Numbered from the stretch's first letter, positions 19,548 to 30,859 are shown. The stretch is 64,000 bases of DNA from Apiosordaria backusii (GCA_030549205.1 JAUKTV010000009.1:1240001-1304000), one strand, 5' to 3'. Program-made: numbers and translations. Notes: generated from the letters alone by a model not told the origin.

Positions 19548-20849
19548 TTACACATCCCACTCCTTGCTGGTCTCATCATCGTTGGGAGTCAAAGCCGCGA
19601 AGGATGACTGCTGAGAGATGATGTTGGCAGGTCTGACGGGGCCAGTGCCGTTGGTGGCACGGGTCTTGGGAGCAGGCTGAGCCTTGGTGGCAGCGACTGG
19701 CTCTGACTCACCAGCGCTCTCGGTAGCGGAGGTGACTTCGGTCTTCTTCTTCTTGGACTTCTTGGAGGGAACGGTGTTCCAAGCCTCCTCATCCTCGATC
19801 ATCTTCATCTGCTCTTCCTCCGAAGGGAGGGAGGCGATCCAGTTGTTGGGGGTGCTGGCCTCCTTGACGGCGGGGGCATTGGGGCTCGAGTCGGTCAGCT
19901 GGGGGATGGACACATCGGTGTAGCTGTCGGTATCGAAAGTATCGAGCGGCTGGGCGGGGGCAGTTTGGCCATTGGCGGTCTTGGTCTCGGTCTTGGTGCC
20001 GTTACCAGCGGTCCAAACAGACTCCTTGACGGCCTTGTTGGTGAACTCGGAGCCATCTTTGGCAGCGCGACCCTCAGCGATGCGGGCCTGTCTTCTCTGG
20101 GCCTCTTCAGCGATCTTGCGCTGGCGCTCGTCTTCTTGGCGCTGCTCCTGCTCAAGCTCCTTCTTGCGGCGGTTTTGTCGCTGCTTCTTGGTCTCAGTCT
20201 TCTCTGGCTCCTTGGCCTTCTTCTCCTTCTTAGGCTTGACCTTCTCAGTGTCGGTGAGGCGGAGAACAGAGGGACCCGACGCCTTGGGCTCCAGCATATC
20301 TGAGACATCACCGGCACCCGCAGGTTTGACCTCAGGGGAAGCAGCGGAGGACGCGTCGTCGTCAGCATCAACGCCCGCTGTGGAAGATGGGGCCGAGATC
20401 TTGGGCTCCTTGGCCTTCTCGTCGATGATCTGAGCACGAGACTGCTTCACCGACTTTTGTCTCTTCTCGTCGGCCTTCTTGGGAGCATTGAGATTGGTGC
20501 CTTGCTTGATGCTGGCCAATTGCCGGGCAAACTCCCTGTTATCAACCTCGTCATCGGAGCTATCGTTGGCGGGCTTGGAGGGAGCAGCCGACGGCTTGGT
20601 AGCACGGGGCTTCAATTGACTGCTCTTGTTTGTCTCTTCGGTGTCTTTGGAATAGGCTTCCACCCTTTGTCGCTTCGACTTCTCTTTTGGCTCCTTGCGG
20701 GTTTGGCCGGAGGGCTTCTCGGTGAGATGGAGCTGTCGCGCAACTTGGCGGACAGCTGGTTTGTTCTTGCTGTCGAGGTATAGTTTGTACCCAACAGCGG
20801 CGCTGATGATGACGGCCCAGCCGACCAATGTGGACATGTTGACACCCAT
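19548..20849 (-). CDS. Membrane-anchored, coiled-coil conserved protein
   Basis: A single exon encodes 433 residues. Residues 5-25 (MSTLVGWAVIISAAVGYKLY) form one transmembrane anchor right at the N-terminus, followed by a long Lys/Glu/Ser-rich cytosolic part. Coiled-coil potential is highest around KKQRQNRRKKELEQEQRQED and the residues after it. Ordered patches near the C-terminus are NREFARQLASIKQG, EEEQMKMIEDEEAWNTVPSK and SQQSSFAALTPNDDETSKEW. This architecture, an N-terminal ER-type anchor plus a charged tail, is common in uncharacterised fungal proteins. I cannot assign a function. Met5 could also serve as the start. Confidence 0.8.
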   Translation of the reverse strand: MGVNMSTLVGWAVIISAAVGYKLYLDSKNKPAVRQVARQLHLTEKPSGQTRKEPKEKSKRQRVEAYSKDTEETNKSSQLKPRATKPSAAPSKPANDSSDDEVDNREFARQLASIKQGTNLNAPKKADEKRQKSVKQSRAQIIDEKAKEPKISAPSSTAGVDADDDASSAASPEVKPAGAGDVSDMLEPKASGPSVLRLTDTEKVKPKKEKKAKEPEKTETKKQRQNRRKKELEQEQRQEDERQRKIAEEAQRRQARIAEGRAAKDGSEFTNKAVKESVWTAGNGTKTETKTANGQTAPAQPLDTFDTDSYTDVSIPQLTDSSPNAPAVKEASTPNNWIASLPSEEEQMKMIEDEEAWNTVPSKKSKKKKTEVTSATESAGESEPVAATKAQPAPKTRATNGTGPVRPANIISQQSSFAALTPNDDETSKEWDV

Positions 20850-22193
20850 TGTGACGGGGTTGTGGGAGAGGTATCTCAGGGGATAAGGGGCCGTCGATGC
20901 AGGTGCGCAACAAGCAGAAGACGGTCAACGCAGCAGCCTCGCGTATTCACAAGACGGTCGCGATCGCGGTCGTTTGCTGTTGAAGACGGGAACCGAGAGG
21001 CTCGAGCTCGAAGATTGCTGCGGGGTTGGCAGGTGATGGAAGGTCGAGGAGGGTCTTTGCGTTCAGCAGATCGACGTCGGGGTAGACCTGGATATGTACG
21101 GATACACCAGAGTGCTCGCCTTGATGGGACTGGGGGTGAATATTACGGAGTGGAGGGTGCTGTACCGACTGTCAATTGAGTGAATTGATAGTGGAAGTCC
21201 AGAGCAGACGATGAGGTGAATTGTTTGATATGTGTGGGGGAAAGAAAGAGAAGATTTTACGAGAGCTCGTGAGTTTGAGTGAAGCCGCCTCAAAAGTATT
21301 GATTCAGAGCCACAGCGTGTCTTGCCAGGTGAAAGGTGTTCAGAAGTTCGGCTGGCCAGCTTCATCTAACCCAAAGATGCCAGGGTGGAGAGCGCACGGA
21401 ACACCCCTAGGACCGAACTTGGCAGCGTTGCTTCACGTGATTGGCTAGACGATATCAGCATCTGGCTCAGGGGTGATACGAGGGCTGGACCAAACTGATG
21501 ATGACATTTGGCAGGTTACGTTAAATATTGAAAGATTTCTCAGTACCGGGGGCAACTCTGTTGAGCCATATCTCTCTATGGGCTTTGTCCTGATACGGGC
21601 ATATCCAGATCAAGGCTTATCGTGGTGGAGACCCATGGGGGTGATTCAGATGGTTTTGAGAGTTGAGACAACGACACCTCAGTGCTGTTCGGCTGGCCTC
21701 TTAATATGGGGAAACTGGACGCCCACGGCACTTCCCATATCTAGACTGCAGCAACAGCCATGATGATGACAGGTCTCCAGGAACAAGCGGAGGAGGCCGT
21801 TGACCGGGCCGCAGCAAGAAAGTTCGAACAGCACCAGGATTCCAGACTAGGAAGGTGGGACATTTCTGCCAGCCGTTTTGGCGGCACAAGCTTCCAGTCT
21901 TCCGTCTTCCCTGGTAACCAGGCAGCCTGGTTATCTTCTGGAGACCTTGACCTGGACCTGTAACATCTTCCCTTGTGAGCCTCGAAAAGTTTTGACGTGA
22001 TTATCTTGGACGCTTTGAGATAAGAAGTGTTACCTACTACCTTGTGGCTCATTCTCATCTTTGGTATTCTTTGGCCACAGCTTTTCCTTTTTTTGTTAAA
22101 GCTACTGGACCTTACTCAGGGTCTCCAACTCCTACACTTGGACAAACACAACCCCGCACTTTGCACCCTCTTTGCAGCACACATATCCCAGTC
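20850..22193. promoter_or_regulatory. Shared upstream region of two divergent genes
   Basis: It separates the 19548-20849 gene (-) from the nucleoside hydrolase (+). No gene is supported; frames here are short and lack domains. Transcription start signals are not clear to me. Confidence 0.45.
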
Positions 22194-23758
22194 ATGGCGC
22201 CCAAGAACCGCATCATTATCGATACCGACCCAGGTTGGCACTATCAAAATCTACATCAGAATATGTACGTGTATGGCTAACGCTGCAGCCCAGGTGTTGA
22301 TGATATCCTGGCGCTGTTGCTGGCCCTCAGCGCCTCTCCCGAGGAGCTCGAGGTGGCTATGATTTCAGTCACATACGGCAATGTCCCGCTGCAAAGGTAC
22401 GACCCGGGTCTCGCTTGTGGAAAGTTCCTGGAACATGTATCATGATAACTCTTGTCTAACACGGCTGCAGATGTCTCCGCAATGTCGTGGCCATGTTTCA
22501 CGTGCTGGAGAAGGAAATGAACTGGCGTGCCTCCAACGGCAAAGCCACTTACGGCGCCTTGAAAGCTTACAAGCCTATTGTTGCCGTTGGTGCAGACCAT
22601 CCTCTGGAAGATGAGGAGCTTGTGGCGGACCATTTCCGTAAGTTTGGTCACACAAAGTTGCTGTCCTGACGATAACTCTAACCCCCAATATAGATGGCGA
22701 GGATGGATTGCATGGCGTTCACACTGCTGTAAGATTCCCAACTCTTCAAATAGGGGGTAGCACTTTGGCTGACCCCATACCTATAGCACCCTCACTTGAG
22801 CCCCGCAGACACCTGGCGCACCCTCTTCGGCGATAAAGTAGAAGGCCCATCTGACTCTGAGCCTCCATCCTTCTCGCGTTTCTTCACCCCTAGCAAAGGT
22901 CCTGCTCACGAGGAGATCCTTCGCATCTTGAGGGAAGAGCCAGAGGACACCATCACTATCGTTGCCGTTGGTCCTCTCACCAACGTTGCCCTCGCAGCCG
23001 CCAAGGACCCCGAAACCTTCCTTCGCGTGAAGGAGTTGGTTGTTATGGGAGGTGCTGTCCACACCATCGGCAACGTGACCCCCGTGGCTGAGTTCAACTG
23101 CATGGCCGATGCTGTTGCCGCAGCCAGAGTCTATGCCCTCACATCCAAGGTCCCCTCTTCGACCATGCCCCCAACAATACACGGCAAATCCGTCCTGGGC
23201 GCCTATCCTGAAAAGCTGCCTCGTCAGCTCAAGCTGAGCTTGTTCCCCTTGGATCTCACCACCCCCCACGAGCTTCACAAGGCGGCTTTCAACCAAAAGA
23301 TCCAGCCTCTGCTGAAAGCAGGCAGTCCCCTCGCCCAGTGGACCGAAACCTTCCTGAATGGCACTTTTAACAAGATTGACTCGATGCTCGGCGAGGGACA
23401 CAACGAGGGCCTGTCCCTCCACGACCCGCTTACCATCTGGTATATGCTGACCCGCGACCACCCCGAGTGGAAGACTGTTCCTAAGCCCGAGGACATCCGG
23501 GTTGAGACCACCGGCCAATGGACGAGGGGCATGCACGTCATCGACAAGCGGGGAAGGGCCAAGCCGGCTGAGGTGGACAGCACAGTTGAGACGCACCCTG
23601 AGGATCCCATGGATGCTGTCACGTTTGACGAGGTGCCCGGTGACGAGATGGGCTGGCTCAGTTTGAGGAGGGGTAACAGGATCAACAGGTTGGTATCGTC
23701 GCCCGGTCAAGACGCCTTTGCTGGTATTTTGCTGGACAGGATCTTTGCCCAGAACTAA
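22194..23758 (+). CDS. Inosine/uridine-preferring nucleoside hydrolase
   Basis: The protein is about 438 residues. Exons are 22194-22233, 22294-22396, 22471-22637, 22694-22728 and 22787-23758. The enzyme hydrolyses the N-glycosidic bond of ribonucleosides to free base and ribose in nucleotide salvage, probably in the cytosol. The calcium-binding motif IIIDTDPGVDD is at residues 7-17 and is split by the first intron. The second hallmark is VVMGGAVHTIGNVTPVAEFN, about residues 200-219, where the Asn and Glu contact the ribose. The C-terminal region contains a histidine in GEGHNEGLSLHDPLTIWYML, as in family members. Fungal forms are longer than the roughly 310-residue protozoan enzymes because of insertions. 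Exons 1 and 4 are small (40 and 35 nt). The gene converges on LSM8. Confidence 0.93.
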
Positions 23759-24136
23759 CTCTCCCTGAAATGAAAACCAATAGACCTTTCTATAGTCAAC
23801 TCTCTTTCGGCTTTGGGTATCTCTCAAGTTCTTGTTTGTGAGGTGTCAGCGAGAACATGTATGATGTCTGTGAAGAAATTAACAGAGAAAGAGAGGCATA
23901 CCCATCCAGGCGAACCAATGTGCGCATAAACTCCCAAACGCCGTGACTGTTTTTCTCAAACACTTCTCAGATGATCCTTCCCAATGCTGTGATAAAGCCG
24001 CTCTCCAACTCTTCATTATCGACGCCCACCCCCCAAATCCAGCCCATGAAAACAGTGATATCGTTCCTCCTCCTTTCACCTAGGTGCACTCCCCCAATCC
24101 CCCAGCGCACGATCAACCAACAAGAACTGATCCCAA
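23759..24136. other. Convergent 3' intergenic region
   Basis: This holds the 3' UTRs of the nucleoside hydrolase and LSM8. No gene is seen. Confidence 0.6.
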
Positions 24137-24492
24137 CTAATGCTTCGTAGTCCCAATCACAGCCCCCTTCACCTCCGCCCAATTGATACTGTCGTCCAGC
24201 GCCTCGTCCACCAGCCCAATCGTGCAGACATTTTCCCCTCTGATCAGGTACAGACCCAAGGGCAGCTCGGTCGAGGGCTCAGAGTCGTCCGGGGTGCGGA
24301 TGATGCGCTCGACTGTGTTTTGGAGGACGAGGTTGGTGGTGTTGTCGTGGGCGGCGAGAGTGCCGACTAGGGTCCGGCCGTCGGTGGTGATGATGCAGAC
24401 TTTTTCTGTGGAGCAGACCTGTCAGTAGTCTGAATAAGAAAGTGGAAGAGGGAGGAGGAGGACGGACTTGAGACGTAGCTGTTGATTGACAT
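24137..24492 (-). CDS. LSM8: U6 snRNA-associated Sm-like protein LSm8
   Basis: The protein is about 97 residues. Exons are 24492-24468 (25 nt, MSINSYVS plus one base) and 24405-24137; the 62-nt intron starts GTCCGT and ends TCCACAG. LSm8 makes the LSm2-8 ring nuclear and specific for the 3' end of U6 snRNA, serving splicing and nuclear RNA decay. The Sm1 motif runs SKKVCIITTDGRTLVG then TLAAHDNTTNLVLQ. Sm2 contains GLYLIRGENVCTIGLVDE. The RIIRTPDDSEPSTELPLG linker and the C-terminal SINWAEVKGAVIG are characteristic of LSm8 rather than LSm1. The tiny first exon makes the gene easy to miss in simple frame scans. Confidence 0.93.
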
Positions 24493-25123
24493 CTTGGGGG
24501 AGGTGTGATGGTGTAGGTTAGAGTGGGCTTGTTCGAGAGTGGTTTCGGAACTGGCAGGAGAGTGAATGAATTGGAAAGGGATATGTCGTAAAGGGAGAGA
24601 AGGTAGGTAGAATAGTCGGTGATATGTTTGCGCAGGATCGGGCGTGGTGTTTGGAAATTTGTCGCTACAACACTGACTGGCTACACTGCTGTTTGAAGCT
24701 CAAGCCTCACTTTCGGGGAGCTCTCCCAAAGCCTTGGCTAGCCTGACGCGCCTGTGGCTTGAGTGGGGCGGTAGAATGGTGTGGGGGGTATCGTTGTATC
24801 GGGTGGTCTCTAAGCAAGACGATATGAAGCAATCGGGGACCCCTTTTTTACCCCTGAAATATGAAAAATAAATATCGTGCCAAGCTCTCTGCCTCTGTCA
24901 TTGGGAAAGATCTGATCACAGCCTCTTCCTTCTGCATGATGCCACTGCCTCTACAGGTCTATGGATGATATGGATTGAAAAATGAAAGGTCTTCTATGTT
25001 TTGTTCTAGATTGTCTTATGTAAGTGGTCATCAAGGTCCACATCAAAATCAGCTTAACAAGCCATACCTGATCAAAAACCCACACCGAAACAGAATTTGA
25101 CAAAAAATAAAGAAAAATAAAGA
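24493..25123. other. Intergenic region, LSM8 promoter side
   Basis: It holds the LSM8 leader and promoter and then sequence with no recognisable gene. Two T-runs on the minus strand near its right end probably terminate the tRNA. Confidence 0.5.
25113..25117 (-). terminator. Pol III T-run after the second tRNA-Glu
   Basis: Five T on the minus strand lie 6 nt downstream of the tRNA; a second run of six T follows at 25102-25107. Confidence 0.6.
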
Positions 25124-25215
25124 CTCGGATACCGGGAGTCGAACCCGGGGCTGTTGAGAGAACAGACACTTCTGAGAAGTGAGAGTCAACGATGTTACCG
25201 CTACACCATACCCGA
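25124..25215 (-). tRNA. tRNA-Glu (CTC), intron-containing, second copy
   Basis: The mature exons are identical by eye to the copy at 5387-5479: acceptor TCGGGTA/TATCCGA, anticodon stem GTTGA/TCAAC, anticodon CTC and T-arm CCGGG-TTCGACT-CCCGG. The intron is 21 nt and differs in the second half (AGAAGTGTCTGTTCT against AGGAGTGATTGCCTCT). Flanking sequences are unrelated apart from T-rich termini, so this is not a recent large duplication. Confidence 0.93.
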
Positions 25216-26204
25216 TTGAATCGTGGATGGACCGATTTGATGACTGGTTGGGCAGAGGAAGCCTTTATGTAATATGCAATTATCTTGACTAACAACTTTC
25301 AAGATGAAAGCAATGCCCAAGAACTACCTAGCTTATACTATCCAATTGATTGAAACAAGGAGAATAACGCCCAACACCTCATCCTGAGAAACAGAAGTTT
25401 ACTAAATGGCACATACAGAAGAGCAACAACAGAAATGATTTCGAGATACACTGTTCTCATCTCTCGGAGGCCTCGATGCAGTGATCTGGTATAACCTAGA
25501 GAGCAACGTCGGTCTCTTCCCAATCAGTGGTCTTCTATTCGTAAAATTTGTAGAACAACATAGACGACCATCTATGAGATGGGCTTCACTCAAAGCCGGC
25601 CCTACTGTCCGTACATCAGAGAATACACAGCCACATGTCGAGAAACAACCAATGCATGCATAGTGATCGTCGCCGTCGCCGAAGCTGCCGCTGTCAAGGC
25701 AAAGAAAGCAAGCCGCTGGGTGACACACATGGTGTTCCACGACGTATGGCGCATGTAGCAACCCCTATTAGACTGAACACAAAATGTAGTTCGTATCAAG
25801 GCAAGTAAGTCTCGGCGAGAAGCTCACAGCCCGCACAAACAATGCTGTTGAACTTCCGCTCGGTCTGGGCGCTCCCTTGGCAGTGATATCTGTTCCCTTG
25901 AGCACATCAGCGAATACTTGGAAATATCTTCTCAGGCAGCTTCCCAATAGAGGTTGGAAGAGGGGCCATGATCGCAAGCTAGCAGCTCCTCCATGTGTTA
26001 CCCCGCAGAAGCCTCACTCCGCCCCCGCAGATCTCCAACGTTGTACAAGTATATGTAGGTGGGGGTCATCCAACAACTACATCCCTTGCGTTGCGGACAT
26101 CCGGGTTTCCAATCATATCGCCTCTTTGAGACTGTTTCGTTGTTGGACCGTTATAAGAACTTGCTGGAACCGCCCCGGCTTCGGACTGTTTAAAAGGATC
26201 CACC
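25216..26204. other. Intergenic region, no supported gene
   Basis: A minus-strand series of short open pieces (25977 down to 25480) can be joined by weak splice sites into a small protein with a hydrophobic end, but it resembles no family I know. The part next to 26205 is the aldolase promoter. Confidence 0.4.
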
Positions 26205-27329
26205 ATGGTTCGGACAAGAACAGCGGTAGCCGGTGCACTACAAACATTCCGTATTTGTATCTCTCGTCATTCCGGGCCGTCCGGGTTATACCACCCTCGC
26301 ATCGGCCAACCACCTCGGCTCATGTCCTCGTCCGCCATGGCTGCATCCGCCAATATGATAACGTCAAACAGACTGAAGCAGGTCTTCCTCAAAGGCGAGC
26401 GCCCAGCAATGGGCTTCTGGCAGATGATTCCCGGTGCCAATGTTTCTCGTATTTTGGCTAGGTCGGGTGCTGATTGGGTAATGGTGGACTGTGAGCATGG
26501 CAATATCGATGGTAGGTTGTGATCTATGTTAATAGGGTGTCACCCAAGACTAATCTGTAACACCCTGCTAGATGCTGCAATGCATGACGCGGTTCCAGCC
26601 ATTGCTGCTCTGGGTGTTTCTCCTATTGTTCGACTGCCGGATATCCGGCCGTGGATGGTGAAACGTGAGTGTTCAGATGATCTTGTCAACTACCGGCAGT
26701 AGCTGACGTTACCTCACAGGGGCACTGGATAGCGGCGCACACGGAGTGAGATTATGCTTTACCTGTCCTGAATAAGCTCGCTCGACTAACCACGGTTCCA
26801 GATACTCGTACCCCTGATTCGGACAGTCGAGGAAGTGAAGAGTGTGGTTGCGGCGGCCAAGTTTCCGCCGATGGGAACCCGCGGGTTTGGGTCTCCAATC
26901 GCGGTGCAAAACTTCCATCCAGAACCGACGCTCACGGAGTACCTCCAACAGGCAAATGAGAGTCTTTTGACCATGGTGCAGATCGAAACCAAGGAGGCTC
27001 TGGACTCGGTGGAAGAGATAGCTCCCCTGGTTGACGTTGTATTCATCGGGCCGTTTGACCTTGGCAACAATATCGGCCACCCGATCATCAACGGCAAGAT
27101 GGATGTCGAGTTGGACGAAGCTATTGCCCGAATCTATCAGGCAACGGTGGCAGCTGGTAAAAAATGTGGCATATTTTGCACTGGCGGAGAGCAGGCCAAA
27201 AAATACGCTGACATGGGCTTCCACATGATCAACGTAGCCACCGATTTTACTGCTTTACAGGGCGCCATGGTGAGCACGCTTGCCATTGCTCAGGGAAAGG
27301 CGCAGGGTGATAAGGTCGCTTCATATTGA
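26205..27329 (+). CDS. HpcH/HpaI-type class II aldolase
   Basis: The protein is about 317 residues. Exons are 26205-26511, 26572-26664, 26720-26745 (26 nt) and 26802-27329, with introns of 55-60 nt. The family carries out metal-dependent reversible aldol cleavage of 2-keto-3-deoxy acids, giving pyruvate and an aldehyde; the exact substrate is unknown. Key motifs are MGFWQMIPGANVSRILARSG, VMVDCEHG (base-side His), GTRGFGSP (Arg that binds the keto acid), and the metal ligands Glu in MVQIETKEA and Asp in FIGPFDLGNNIG. The segment before the domain is Arg/Ser-rich without acidic residues (MVRTRTAVAGALQTFRICIS), as in a mitochondrial presequence. Met40 at 26322 offers a start without it. The gene converges on the glutaredoxin-like gene, leaving 217 bp. 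Confidence 0.92.
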
Positions 27330-27546
27330 GGCTGTGAAAGAGATAGTCGAGTGAGGGAGGTTGCTGGGCTGGTCGAAATACCAAGTCGGGATATGATAGC
27401 ATGTGCAACGGCGATTGGCACAATTGTACTTCCATCCCTACTCCCGATGTCATACAATCCGGACTGATAGACGAGAGCAGCGTATACAGCCAATCAACAG
27501 AGTAAATGGCTGACATCACCTGTCATGCTGGAGGCCGCCGACATGC

Positions 27547-27916
27547 TCATAATTTCTCGACCAGATCCATCTTTTCCTGCACCTGGTCTACCGTGAAGCG
27601 GTGCATCAACTTCACTGCCTGTGAAGAAAGCTTGGGGTCCTCTTCCGGCATTTCAGACTTGGTGATGTGGATCTGTTCATGGATGAGAAGTTGGTCGCCG
27701 TTGTTGGACAGACAGACTCACCACAGGAACGTCAAAGTCATAGAGATCCCGCCACGCTTTGGACTTTGGATCAACAATGTCCACCTCTTTGAAGACAAAC
27801 GGCCGTTTATCCCACACATCTGATAAGACCGATCTCGCCTGTGTACATAACCCACAGGTTTTACGTGTGAAAAATGTTATCCTGCAGGATTGGAGCACTT
27901 TGGCGGTAGCACGCAT
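27547..27916 (-). CDS. Glutaredoxin-like protein (YDR286C family)
   Basis: The protein is about 106 residues from exons 27916-27722 and 27672-27547; the 49-nt intron starts GTGAGT and ends GAACAG. It has a thioredoxin-fold motif ITFFTRKTCGLCTQARSVL, with a CxxC pair (CGLC), followed by FKEVDIVDPKSKAWRDLYDF and DVPV, the cis-proline strand; the second exon gives IHITKSEMPEEDP and a C-terminal helix. This matches the small DUF836 glutaredoxin-like proteins. The redox substrate is unknown. The frame is open upstream to an in-frame ATG at 28021, which would add 35 residues and could target the protein to mitochondria. The gene diverges from the CHORD gene. Confidence 0.88.
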
Positions 27917-28386
27917 GGTGTATGAAAAGAATATTCCGAGAAGAGCGGGCGAGACTGTTGTATTCGTAAATAATTCGATGGGTTGACGTTGAATTCGAGT
28001 CAGATGCTGGACCAGATTCATGGCGTCAGGGTGCTTAACAGCCAATGGCCTAAGCCTTTTATGGCTAGATCAGATCTTATACCCCTAGCGCTGGGCAGTC
28101 GCGACGACGCGTTTCCACAGCTTCCCCGCCCCCGCCATGTCAGCGACAGCGGGCAACAGGGAGCTTCCATTTTCTTCGAGGGAGCTTCCATGACCCAAAC
28201 CTGCACACCGCAGCCCCTTTGTTTGCCAGTGATTAATTGGTGTTGTTTCCGACGTCAACACTGAACCACAACGACAGTTTTTGTTTACTCGTGATCAACA
28301 AAGTCAATTCCTGCTTCCTACCTTTCACAAACCTACCAAGGCAGCTTCAGACAACCCCTCCCCACTTCCAGGTAGCTCCTGTCACC
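27917..28386. promoter_or_regulatory. Bidirectional promoter, glutaredoxin-like / CHORD
   Basis: This 470-bp divergent interval serves both genes. It contains a duplicated GGGAGCTTCCAT/GAGGGAGCTTCCAT element at about 28159-28191. If the longer glutaredoxin start is used, 105 bp of it is coding. Confidence 0.5.
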
Positions 28387-29670
28387 ATGGCTCAAAAGTG
28401 TGTCCATCAAGGTTGCGGCAAGGAGTATACAGACCCCGAGGAGGTGTGCCGCTACCACCCCGGCCCGCCCGTCTTCCACGAGGGCCAGAAAGGTATGTCA
28501 CTCGAGTTATACAGTCTCATAATGGACTCAACCGCCATGCTGCAGCTTCCCTTATCTGCCTATCACATTTGTCTAGACTCGCCAAGCTAACCACAACCTC
28601 TTTTGTTTCCGGATACAGGATGGAAGTGCTGCAAGCCGCGTGTTCTCACCTTTGAGGAGTTCATGGCCATTGAGCCATGCACCGAGGGCAAACACAGTAC
28701 CACCGATCTGCCACCAAAGATCGAGAAGAAGGAAGCCCCGGAAGGGCTCGTCGAAACGACAAACCTCCCTGCCCCGCCACCCCGTGCACCCATCGTCGCC
28801 CCCCAGCATATACCCACTCCACCACCTCCCGTCGCCGACTCGGAGGATGATGACGCTACAATCGAGATTCCGGACGGTCGCGTTTGCAGGCGGAAGGGAT
28901 GCGGTGTAGCTTACAAAAAGGGCTCCAGCCGGGAAGGCGAGAGCTGTGTGCACCATCCCGGTGCGCCCATCTTCCACGAGGGCAGCAAGGGTTACAGCTG
29001 CTGCAAGCGCCGCGTCCTCGAGTTTGACCAGTTCATGAAGATTGAGGGCTGTAAGACCAAGGACCGGCATCTGTTCGTCGGGAGTGGAGAAAAGGACAAG
29101 GCCAAGGCGTCGGCTGGTGGTGAAGAGGTCCTGGAGACGGTCAGGTGAGTTACGCCCTTGTTTCCCATCATGATACTTGGCGCCACTTCTGCTCAGAGGT
29201 CTGCCGCAGCCAAGGCGCGGCCAAGCCTGGCTGTGCCTGCGGGTATCCCATCGAGCAGGCAAGGGATGGATGTGCTTTCCCTTGACCGCCCGTGGCGATT
29301 GCTGCCCAGGTGAACACAAATGCTTATCGCCGCTTTCATTCTTTGCAGAACCGACTTCTACCAGACCCCGACGACGGTGATTGCGTCCTTCTTCCTCAAG
29401 AAGATCGATAAGGAGGCTTCCAAGGTGGAATTCGAGTCGCAGGCCATCAACCTGGACCTGCTGACGACAGACGCCCCCGTGCCGAAGCGTTACAAGGCGC
29501 AGGTCCCGTTGTTTGCACCGATAGATCCTGCCAAGTCCAGCTTCAAGATCTTGGGCACCAAGCTTGAAGTTACACTGGTCAAGGCGGACGGCAGCTCTTG
29601 GCCGGTACTTCGCAGCGACGATCGGCTGACGGGTGAGATTCTTCAGGTTGGACGAGCCGGAAGAGCATAG
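28387..29670 (+). CDS. chpA: CHORD-CS domain protein (ChpA/RAR1 type)
   Basis: The protein is about 317 residues from exons 28387-28492, 28619-29144 and 29349-29670; the second intron is 204 nt, long for this locus. CHORD I starts at Cys5: CVHQGCGKEYTDPEEVCRYH, PPVFHEGQKGWKCCK, with an intron inside it. CHORD II is CRRKGCGVAYKK, CVHHPGAPIFHEGSKGYSCC, each with the zinc-binding Cys/His set. A C-terminal CS domain follows (TDFYQTPTTVIASFFLKKID to LEVTLVKADGSSWPVLRSDD). Such proteins bind zinc and act as Hsp90 co-chaperone partners with Sgt1; the Aspergillus homologue is needed for diploid stability. The linker between CHORDs is proline/acid-rich. A large minus-strand open frame across this gene is a codon-bias shadow. 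Confidence 0.93.
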
Positions 29671-30859
29671 AAAAATAGACGGAAGAGCCATATGGACAAC
29701 TGCAATATGAAACTCCGTTATCTTCTCTGACAAGATGTTTCCCTTCGCCGAAAGTGACATTGCCAAGGAGCGGCTCAGAGACATATGCCAAGCTTTTACT
29801 CCCTATTACCAAGATGCCGGTTACCCAGAATGCTTGAGCAGACAGACTCCATAAGCCGGGGATATTTTCAGGAGGGAAGTATTAAGATCGGATCGGGGTT
29901 TATTAGATCTGATAAGGAAAGACGGGAAGGGCGTGCGAGTGGTGGGTGATACACGGGGGGTCAGTTACAGCTCTTGAAAATGGTTGGACCGGGTTTGACG
30001 GCATGCCAAACTTTGCACGCTTTTGCACATCGGTATTTCACTCCCCAGCCTTACACAAGGGCACATTATACACTAGAAATGCGATTTCCCGAAGATATGG
30101 GTTTCTTGTTGGTGTCTGAGGGGGTTTGGGGGTCACAAGTCGTGGGTACCAACCCAAGGGGGGAGGTCTTGGCTTACACTCAGCTGGGGGAAACGATCAG
30201 TCAAACTGTTTCTCCTCTCGACAGAGGAGCACTGCCACATTGAGATGATTGGACAAATTGAGAAGAAATGCGTATCTCGCTCAGAGTATTTGGCTTCCAT
30301 CCAATCCATGATCATGATGTGTTTCAGTCCGTATCTCTGGGATTTTGTACGTATCTGGGCTGGAATGTGAAGGACTGGAACATTTCTACTCGGAGGTTTC
30401 ATCATCCGAAACATTTGGTTTTTATGTATGCCGTATGATTCGTTACCCATCCCTATTTGGATAAAGCTGTGCACGAAACGAGTCATCATCGTGAGAAATC
30501 CCAGTCGAGCGGTAGCGCGCGCCCAGAGAAAAAACCCGGCGGTCAGGTCTTGGGCAGGGTTGACAGGGAGTGTGTGGGCAGGGGTGAGGTCAAGGATGAG
30601 GTCAAGGGTGTCAGCTGATCATCCTTTCCCGTCTTCTTGGGTCGTTGTCGTCAGCCATTCGTTTATGGCACGTTTGTTGTTGGTTGGGTTTGTTTCCTCT
30701 CTGGTGGTGCAGTTTGTTGAGAGATAAGAGTTGATAATTTTGGTGAGATTTTACCTACTTCCCGTGTGCGTACAGTACAGTATCCGTCTGTTCTCCGTCC
30801 CAAGCTGCTGGTGACGACGACGGGCTTGGGTTTTGGGGAAAAGAAAGCCAACGACATTT

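Noticed and set aside
22781..23827. 348-codon frame antisense to the nucleoside hydrolase
   Set aside because: Codon-bias shadow of a GC-rich exon; no domain.
25480..25977. Possible small spliced minus-strand gene with a hydrophobic end
   Set aside because: Requires very short or weak introns and matches no family; could not be supported.
28573..29784. 403-codon frame antisense to the CHORD gene
   Set aside because: Shadow frame; the plus strand shows clear CHORD and CS motifs across splice junctions.
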